The notes under the pieces are model-generated. The model saw only the letters and a program-made list of their open reading frames with translations. It ran no database searches and was not told the origin of the DNA. Below are positions 6,950-11,787 of a stretch of DNA of 11,787 bases, piece by piece. Source of the stretch: Clostridia bacterium (GTDB lineage Bacteria > Bacillota > Clostridia > Oscillospirales > Acutalibacteraceae); contig JAGACE010000184.1 of assembly GCA_017614275.1 (NCBI GenBank), positions 1 to 11,787 of the forward strand, given 5' to 3'. How positions within the stretch are numbered: position 1 is the first letter of the stretch; every line of letters starts with the position of its first letter. The position numbers were made by a program, and so were the translations under genes.

Positions 6950-8057
6950 TGTGCTTGGGATCATCCACTCGCAGGCGTTCGACTCCAGCATCCAGGAGCT
7001 GACCTCTGTGCGCACCATGGCCTCTGTCCCCTTCGGATGCCGCTACCGGTTCATCGACTTCCCGCTGTCCAACATGGTCAACGCGGGCATCACGGAAGTC
7101 GGTATCATCACCAAGGAAAACTACCAGTCCCTCATGGACCACATCGGCTCCGGCAAACCCTGGGATCTGGCCAGAAAACGGGAAGGGCTCTACATCCTTC
7201 CGCCCTACAACACCTCCGCGCAGGCCGCTGTCGGCATCCGCAACCGGGTCGACGCCCTGTACAGCAACATGGATTTCCTGCGCCACTCCCGCCACGAGTA
7301 TGTGGTCATCACGGACTCCAACGCGGTCTACAACTTCGACTTCCAGGACCTGTTCGATTTCCACAGCAAACAGGAAGCGGACATCACCGTCGCCTACAAG
7401 CACGGGAAGCTGCCGAACCTCGAAAACATGCAGATCCTCACGATGGACGGCGACAAGCGGGTCACCGAAGTGGCCATCGACATCGCGGAGGAAAAGGAAG
7501 TCGATTACGCGTTCAACATCTACGTCATGCGCAAGTCCCTGCTCGAGTACCTCGTGAAGACCGCCGTGGCCCACAACACCACCTCCTTCGCAAAGGACAT
7601 CATCCAGGCCAACGTCGACAACCTGAAGATCGTCGGCTACGAGATCCCGGGCTTCGCCGAGATGATCGATTCCGTCCGCACGTATTATAACGTCAGCATG
7701 GAACTTCTGAAGCCGGAGAACCGCAAGGCGCTCCTGGCCTCCAAGAACCCCATCGTCACGAAGGTCTCAGACAACGTCCCGGCTCTGTACGGACAGGACT
7801 GTGTCATGGACAACTCGCTCGTCGCGGACGGCTGCTCCATCGACGGCACCGTGGAGAACTCCCTGCTCTTCCGCGGGGTCGTGGTCGAGAAGGGCGCCGT
7901 GGTCAAAAACTCCATCCTCATGCAGGGGACGGTCATCAGCGCGAACGCGAAGGTGGACAGCATCATCACGGACAAGAACGTCACCATCACGGCGAACCGG
8001 AACCTGTCCGGGGACCCGTCCTATCCGATCTACTTTACAAAGAATATAGTCGTCTGA
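6936..8057 (+). CDS. glgD: ADP-glucose pyrophosphorylase regulatory subunit GlgD
   Basis: A 373-residue paralogue of GlgC with the same fold but a decayed active site. The N-terminal GGxGxRL loop is missing, replaced by [19 protein letters not shown], while [16 protein letters not shown] is kept. Where GlgC has [10 protein letters not shown], this protein has [10 protein letters not shown], so catalytic Asp129 is Asn129 and the neighbouring His and Lys are also lost. The FEEKPENP lysine motif is absent. The C-terminal part again shows left-handed beta-helix repeats ([15 protein letters not shown]). In Firmicutes such subunits are nearly inactive alone but raise GlgC activity and alter its response to effectors; I infer the same here. 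GGAGG inside glgC precedes the ATG, and the genes overlap by 14 bases. Confidence 0.95.
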   Translation: MRANNVLGIIHSQAFDSSIQELTSVRTMASVPFGCRYRFIDFPLSNMVNAGITEVGIITKENYQSLMDHIGSGKPWDLARKREGLYILPPYNTSAQAAVGIRNRVDALYSNMDFLRHSRHEYVVITDSNAVYNFDFQDLFDFHSKQEADITVAYKHGKLPNLENMQILTMDGDKRVTEVAIDIAEEKEVDYAFNIYVMRKSLLEYLVKTAVAHNTTSFAKDIIQANVDNLKIVGYEIPGFAEMIDSVRTYYNVSMELLKPENRKALLASKNPIVTKVSDNVPALYGQDCVMDNSLVADGCSIDGTVENSLLFRGVVVEKGAVVKNSILMQGTVISANAKVDSIITDKNVTITANRNLSGDPSYPIYFTKNIVV

Positions 8058-8065
8058 TACACTAG

Positions 8066-8108
8066 ATATAGAGGGAGGCTGAGCGCACCGCCAGCCTTCC
8101 CGCTATAT
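8066..8108 (+). other. Long hairpin between glgD and glgA
   Basis: ATATAG-A-GGGA-GGCTG (8066-8081) pairs with its near-perfect complement at 8092-8108, with one A-G mismatch and one bulged base, around a 10-base loop. No proper U-tract follows, so it is not a clear terminator. It ends 20 bases before the glgA ribosome binding site. It could protect processed mRNA ends or cause partial attenuation, tuning GlgA relative to GlgC/GlgD. Confidence 0.6.
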
Positions 8109-8141
8109 GTTGATTTCTTGGATCTTTGGAGGACCCGCCAT

Positions 8142-9578
8142 ATGAAGATTCTTTTTGCATCCAGTGAAGCGGTCCCCTTCGCCGTCAGCGGCGGCCTTGC
8201 GGAAGTGGCAGGTGCCCTTCCCAAAGCGCTCCGGGCAAAGGGAGAGGATGTGCGTGTCATCCTTCCGCTCTACGGTTCCGTGACCGAAGAGCAGCGCGCC
8301 GAGATGAAATACCTTCTGAACTTCGACGTGGCCGTAGCCTGGCGCCGCCAGTACTGCGGCGTGTTCGAGGCGAAGGTGGGCGACGTCACCTACTATCTGC
8401 TGGACAACGAATACTACTTCAAGCGCTCCGGCCTGTACGGTTATTACGATGACGCGGAGCGATTCGCGTTCTTCTCCCGCGCCGTGCTGGACACCGTGCA
8501 GCACCTCGAGGAGCTGGACGGGTTCAAGCCGGACATCATCCACTGCAACGACTGGCAGACCGCCCTCATCCCGGTCTATTACAACTGCTTCTACCGTGAG
8601 GCGCCGGGCTACGAGAACATCCGCACGGTCTACACCATCCACAACATCCAGTACCAGGGCATGTACGGCATGGACATCTTAAGTGAAGTCGTCGGCCTCG
8701 AGCCCCAGGACTACTACATCGTGGAGAACGACGGGCTGGCGAACTTCTCGAAGGGCGCCATCGAGTGCTGCAACAAGGTGACCACGGTCTCCCCCTCCTA
8801 TGCGAACGAGATCCTGGACCCCTGGTATTCCCACGGACTGGACGGCATCCTGCACCGGAACCTCTGGAAGCTCACCGGCATCCTCAACGGCATCGACACG
8901 GAGAGCTACGACCCGGCGAACGACCCGGCCATCGCCGCCCCCTATTCCCAGAGCCGCAAAGCCGGCAAGAAAAAGGACAAGGCGGCGCTGGAAGAGCGCT
9001 TCGGGTTCGAGCCCCGGCCGGACGTGCCGATCATCGGCCTCATCTCCCGGCTGGTCTCCCATAAAGGACTGGACCTCATCACCGCCATCATCGACGAACT
9101 GCTGTACAACACGGAAGTCCGCATGATCATCCTCGGCTCCGGGGACAGTTCCTACGAGAACTACTTCCGCGGCGTGGCCGAGCGGCACCCCGACAAGTTC
9201 CGCGTGGAGCTGGCCTTCGACCCGGCCCTGGCCCGGCAGATCTACGCCGGCGCGGACCTGTTCCTCATGCCCTCCAAGAGCGAGCCCTGCGGCCTGTCCC
9301 AGATGATCGCCCTGCGCTACGGCACCATCCCCATCGTCCGGGAGACCGGCGGCCTGAAGGACTCCGTCCGGGACTGCGGCGACGGCGAGGGCAACGGCTT
9401 TACGTTCAAGACCTACAATGCCCACGACATGCTCTGGGCCATCACCCGCGGCATCGACCTCTACTACAACGACAAGACCGCCTGGAAAGCGGTGGTGGGC
9501 CGCGCCATGAAGAGCGACAACAGCTGGGAGCGCTCTGCCGGCCTGTACCTCGACATGTACAAAGAGGCGATGAGCTGA
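8142..9578 (+). CDS. glgA: Glycogen synthase (ADP-glucose:alpha-1,4-glucan transferase)
   Basis: A GT5 glycogen synthase of 478 residues that moves glucose from ADP-glucose to the non-reducing end of glycogen. The starch-synthase catalytic domain fills the first half (FASSEAVPFAVSGGLAEVAG; HCNDWQTALIP; YTIHNIQYQG). The GT-B C-terminal domain carries LISRLVSHKGLDL (Arg303, Lys308, matching donor-binding residues of E. coli GlgA), SKSEPCGLSQMIALRYG (Glu381) and ETGGLKDSV. One oddity is that the N-terminal K-T-G-G-L motif reads V-S-G-G-L, with valine at position 15 where E. coli has the ADP-glucose-binding lysine. The ATG at 8142 follows GGAGG at nine bases; an in-frame TTG at 8118 lies upstream of that site and is rejected. 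Last gene of the operon, closed by a terminator 12 bases after the stop. Confidence 0.96.
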   Translation: MKILFASSEAVPFAVSGGLAEVAGALPKALRAKGEDVRVILPLYGSVTEEQRAEMKYLLNFDVAVAWRRQYCGVFEAKVGDVTYYLLDNEYYFKRSGLYGYYDDAERFAFFSRAVLDTVQHLEELDGFKPDIIHCNDWQTALIPVYYNCFYREAPGYENIRTVYTIHNIQYQGMYGMDILSEVVGLEPQDYYIVENDGLANFSKGAIECCNKVTTVSPSYANEILDPWYSHGLDGILHRNLWKLTGILNGIDTESYDPANDPAIAAPYSQSRKAGKKKDKAALEERFGFEPRPDVPIIGLISRLVSHKGLDLITAIIDELLYNTEVRMIILGSGDSSYENYFRGVAERHPDKFRVELAFDPALARQIYAGADLFLMPSKSEPCGLSQMIALRYGTIPIVRETGGLKDSVRDCGDGEGNGFTFKTYNAHDMLWAITRGIDLYYNDKTAWKAVVGRAMKSDNSWERSAGLYLDMYKEAMS

Positions 9579-9590
9579 TCGCCTGACATA

Positions 9591-9621
9591 AAAAAGGACC
9601 TCCGTGCAGGAGGTCCTTTTT
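9591..9621. terminator. Bidirectional terminator between glgA and the XRE gene
   Basis: AAAAAGGACCTCC (9591-9603) and GGAGGTCCTTTTT (9609-9621) form a perfect 13-bp stem with a 5-base loop, with T-runs on the 3' side of both strands. It closes the glg operon and the convergent minus-strand regulator gene. Confidence 0.92.
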
Positions 9622-9632
9622 ATTGCTTCGGT

Positions 9633-10241
9633 TCACATCAGCCGCGCGACCCGCGTGTTGATGAGATCGTTGACGTACGTGCAGAGCGTCTGCACGCAGA
9701 GCGGCGCCTCGGTCCCGATGAGTTCCTCTTCCTCGGGCGCGGATGTCAGGTCGTGGACATCGCCCGCGAGGGTATACAGGAGGAACTTGAACTGCGCCTT
9801 GTTGTCGGAGTTGCTGCCGAGCCAGCTGCGGGGCAGGAGCCCTTTGGTGACCGCGGCAAAGAGGCCCATGTATCCGGCCAGCGCCGAGGCCTTGTTCAGC
9901 GTGTCCATCATCTCTTCGTCCTCGACGATGCTGTTCATGATGGCGAGGTCCGCCCGGATGAACGTCTCCCTGCTGAGCTGCGCGTCTTCCGGCAGGTCCT
10001 CAAAATCCACCGTCTGATTCAGCTGCAGGACATTGGCGGCGTGGCCGAGCAGGTAGTCGCAGCTGACGTTGTAGTAGTCCGCCGCCCGGACCAGGAAGTC
10101 CAGGCCCGGCTCCCGGATGCCGTTCTCATAGTGGGACAGCAGCGCCTGGGAGATGCCGAGGTCCGCCGCCACCTGTTTCTGGCTGACGCCCTTGCGCCTG
10201 CGCTGCTCCGTCAGGCGTTTGGAAAAAAGTTCATGGGACAT
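9633..10241 (-). CDS. XRE-family transcriptional regulator with helical C-terminal domain
   Basis: A 202-residue protein with an N-terminal Cro/C1-type helix-turn-helix at about residues 9-66. It reads RLTEQRRRKGVSQKQVAADL then GISQALLSHYENGIREPGLD, ending in the common Y-N-V-S-x-D-Y-L-L-G. Residues 70-202 are mostly helical and acidic and match no domain I recognise; they probably serve dimerisation or ligand sensing. The ATG follows AAGGAGG at eight bases. A promoter at 10410-10438 gives a leader of about 160 bases. It converges on glgA across a shared terminator, so nothing in the layout shows that it controls the glg operon, and its targets are unknown. No toxin, phage or integrase gene lies beside it. 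Confidence 0.88.
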   Translation of the reverse strand: MSHELFSKRLTEQRRRKGVSQKQVAADLGISQALLSHYENGIREPGLDFLVRAADYYNVSCDYLLGHAANVLQLNQTVDFEDLPEDAQLSRETFIRADLAIMNSIVEDEEMMDTLNKASALAGYMGLFAAVTKGLLPRSWLGSNSDNKAQFKFLLYTLAGDVHDLTSAPEEEELIGTEAPLCVQTLCTYVNDLINTRVARLM

Positions 10242-10409
10242 GGGATGCCCTCCTTGGGTTTCATGTTATTGTCGGCTCGTCGGAAAAGCTCCGTCCCGGG
10301 ACCTGCCATCCCGAACCGCGTGCCGCGCTGTTGAAGACAGCTCCCGGCTGCCCCCAGGCCCCGATCCGGACTTTTCCCGCCTCGCCCAAACTTGCTTTGG
10401 ATATTACTC

Positions 10410-10438
10410 ATTGTATAATAATCCGCGTTCCGGCGCAA
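10410..10438 (-). promoter_or_regulatory. Candidate promoter of the XRE gene
   Basis: On the minus strand TTGCGC (10433-10438) is followed after 17 bases by TACAAT (10410-10415). The same AT-rich patch holds a perfect TATAAT on the plus strand (10414-10419) with a weak TTGCTT 16 bases upstream. Overlapping promoters facing opposite ways are therefore possible. Confidence 0.5.
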
Positions 10439-10446
10439 CAAATCGT

Positions 10447-10474
10447 CCGAAAAATACAAATCGTTATTTTTCGG
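10447..10474. other. AT-rich hairpin upstream of the XRE promoter
   Basis: CCGAAAAATA (10447-10456) and TATTTTTCGG (10465-10474) form a perfect 10-bp stem with an 8-base loop, 9 bases upstream of the -35 box of the XRE promoter. It could be an operator-like inverted repeat for the XRE protein itself, or part of an RNA on the plus strand. Confidence 0.45.
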
Positions 10475-10554
10475 CGTCAAACTTTTCTGAGGTTTTTTCA
10501 AAAAAGTCTTCCAACTTTAAGTAGGCTTTAGGTTCGGACTTTATAGTGGTACCT

Positions 10555-10603
10555 GTCAGAGGGAGACTCCCCCTCCTCCCGCTGACTGGAAGATTCATTT
10601 TTT
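10555..10603 (+). other. Hairpin with downstream T-run in the intergenic gap
   Basis: GTCAG-A-GGGAG (10555-10565) pairs with CTCCC-G-CTGAC (10576-10586) with one A-G mismatch and a pyrimidine-rich 10-base loop. TGGAAGATTCATTTTTTCT follows on the plus strand, so the T-run is about 11 bases from the stem, too far for a textbook terminator. No gene encoded on the plus strand precedes it. The rest of the gap from 10242 to 10708 holds only the XRE leader and promoter, the neighbouring hairpins and AT-rich sequence without a credible reading frame. Confidence 0.4.
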
Positions 10604-10660
10604 CTCCTATTCAAATTTTTCTTCTAATCTTTCTCATTTCTCACTCCAAATTTCCCACAC

Positions 10661-10710
10661 AAGCAGGAACGCCCCGGCATTTGCCGGGGCGCTTCTGTTT
10701 GTTTTTGTTT
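10661..10710. terminator. Hairpin terminator after the SGNH hydrolase gene
   Basis: GCCCCGGCA (10671-10679) and TGCCGGGGC (10682-10690) form a perfect stem around a very short loop, extended by imperfect outer pairs to 10661/10700. It lies just beyond the SGNH gene stop and probably ends that minus-strand message. The T-rich tail (TTTGTTTTTGTTT) is on the plus-strand side, so it would work better for plus-strand transcription. Confidence 0.65.
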
Positions 10711-11764
10711 ATTTGTTCAGCGCAGCCGCCACATGTTTGGCGATGAGCTTGTGGTTCTCCGCGTCCGGATGGACGTGGACCACGAAGTCCAGCAGGAACT
10801 GGACGGAGTAGGCGTTGCCGAAGCCGTGGCCGCCCACGTCAGCGCAGTCGATGTACGTGACCTTCTTCGCGTACTTGCTGGTCTTGGTGACATGGTTTTT
10901 GATGACCTGGATGTTTTCCCGGGTCAGCGGGTCGAGCACGGTGGAATCCTGATCGTTGATGGTCTTCAGCCCGCGGAACGGGTTCGTCATGCCCATCGTG
11001 TAGACCTTCACGTCGGGGTTCAGTTTGTAGATGATGCCGAGCAGACGGTCATAGTTGACGAGGAACTGCTGGGTCCGCCGGCGGCTGTCGGCGACCATGT
11101 CGTCGAATTCCAGCGTGCCGAGGGCGAATCTCGCCCAGCCTTCCGGCGTCGCGGGGAACTGGACCTTGCCTTCCGTGACCGTGGCCAGGGCGTAGCCGGC
11201 CTGACGGCCGAAGACCTGGTAGAACGGGAGCATCAGCGGTTTCAGGATGGACGACGTCATGATGTCGTTGGCACACAGGGAGAAGAACAGGACGTCGGCC
11301 TGTTCGATGGCGCCGCGGATCTGCTGTGCCAGGCGAAGTGCATCGCCCGGGGACGTGACCTCCGTGAAGACCATGAGATAGTCGCTCATGTACTGGTCAA
11401 AGGTGTTCTCCGGCTTGCAGAGCTCGGACTCGAAGTCCTTGTCCAGGAGCCGCAGGAACTCGCGGGTCCCCCACATGGACCGGGACAGGTTGACCGAGGT
11501 CTCCTTGCTGAAGCCGAACTGGTCCCGGATGGCCAGCGGCCAGGACTTCGCGACGAATTCGCCGTGGGGCATCGCCAGGACCTGCGTGACCATGTCGGTG
11601 GAACCCTCCGCCAGGCCGAAGCCGGCCGCGATGGAGTCGCCCAGGACGACCATGGACTTGCCCTTGTACTTGGTGGTGGTCTTGGCCGATGAGCCGACCG
11701 CGCAGAGCGGGACGATCATCAGGACCGCCAGCAGCGCCGCAAGCAGTTTTTTCGTGAATTTCAT
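10709..11764 (-). CDS. Secreted SGNH/GDSL-type hydrolase
   Basis: A 351-residue exported protein. Residues 1-27 are a signal peptide: KKLL positive region, hydrophobic core to about residue 20, and a likely signal peptidase I site after SSA (25-27). Block I of the SGNH fold is VVLGDSIAAGFG with probable nucleophile Ser44, and block III is FFSLCANDIM with Asn166. The expected block V D-x-x-H-P reads V-H-V-H-P, keeping His332 but with valine at the usual Asp position and His330 two residues before it. It may act on esters of polysaccharide, lipid or cell-wall glycan; the substrate cannot be inferred. The ATG at 11762-11764 follows GGAGAG at normal spacing; an upstream in-frame ATG at 11777 overlaps that site and would add five residues. 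The promoter lies at or beyond the window edge. Confidence 0.82.
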   Translation of the reverse strand: MKFTKKLLAALLAVLMIVPLCAVGSSAKTTTKYKGKSMVVLGDSIAAGFGLAEGSTDMVTQVLAMPHGEFVAKSWPLAIRDQFGFSKETSVNLSRSMWGTREFLRLLDKDFESELCKPENTFDQYMSDYLMVFTEVTSPGDALRLAQQIRGAIEQADVLFFSLCANDIMTSSILKPLMLPFYQVFGRQAGYALATVTEGKVQFPATPEGWARFALGTLEFDDMVADSRRRTQQFLVNYDRLLGIIYKLNPDVKVYTMGMTNPFRGLKTINDQDSTVLDPLTRENIQVIKNHVTKTSKYAKKVTYIDCADVGGHGFGNAYSVQFLLDFVVHVHPDAENHKLIAKHVAAALNK

Positions 11765-11787
11765 GTGTGTTCTCTCCATCCGTATCT

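Noticed and set aside
5717..7018. 433-codon open frame antisense to glgC
   Set aside because: Its composition is skewed as expected for antisense of a GC-rich gene, and the opposite strand encodes an intact, motif-complete GlgC.
10211..10501. 96-codon minus-strand frame upstream of and overlapping the XRE gene
   Set aside because: It crosses the proposed XRE promoter, overlaps the XRE start in another frame, has no motif and is unlikely to be translated.
10555..10586. Possible known riboswitch
   Set aside because: A purine-rich arm paired with a pyrimidine-rich arm looked aptamer-like on first view, but no conserved core of a class I know is present, and no gene in the right orientation follows.
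10546..10746. 66-codon plus-strand frame in the AT-rich gap
   Set aside because: Hydrophobic composition comes from the T-rich strand; it spans two hairpins and a terminator and has no ribosome binding site.

Overview
The window looks like chromosomal DNA of a GC-rich Firmicute, most likely a gut or rumen Clostridia of the Oscillospirales/Ruminococcaceae type. The two-gene ADP-glucose pyrophosphorylase (glgC plus a degenerate glgD), strong AGGAGG-type ribosome binding sites and consensus TATAAT boxes in short AT-rich islands fit Firmicutes. The genes themselves mostly have G or C in third codon positions. No genus can be named from sequence alone.

Layout. Bases 1-213 hold no protein gene: a minus-strand terminator, a compact element of three hairpins bracketed by tRNA-3'-end-like sequences facing outward, and a long palindromic terminator. 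Next on the minus strand are tRNA-Arg(CCU) at 213-287, rsmA (16S rRNA dimethyladenosine transferase) and a WbbI/Gtf3-type glycosyltransferase whose stop overlaps the rsmA ribosome binding site. The promoter proposed for the tRNA contains the rsmA stop codon. A separate minus-strand unit (2461-3345) encodes an unrecognised single-pass membrane protein. It has its own extended -10 promoter, a structured leader, a terminator and codon use unlike its neighbours.

The centre (3565-9621) is a plus-strand glycogen synthesis operon, glgB-glgC-glgD-glgA. It has two candidate promoters, a GlgC/GlgD overlap, a long hairpin before glgA and a bidirectional terminator after it. GlgC/GlgD make ADP-glucose, GlgA extends alpha-1,4 chains and GlgB branches them. 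No glycogen phosphorylase or debranching gene is present, so breakdown is encoded elsewhere.

The right part holds a convergent XRE-family regulator, a 467-base AT-rich hairpin-bearing gap, and a secreted SGNH/GDSL-type hydrolase, both genes on the minus strand.

Most of the window is ordinary housekeeping and storage metabolism. The parts least explained are the tRNA-tail-bracketed element, the odd membrane protein with its leader, the AT-rich gap at 10380-10700, and active-site departures in GlgA and the SGNH protein.
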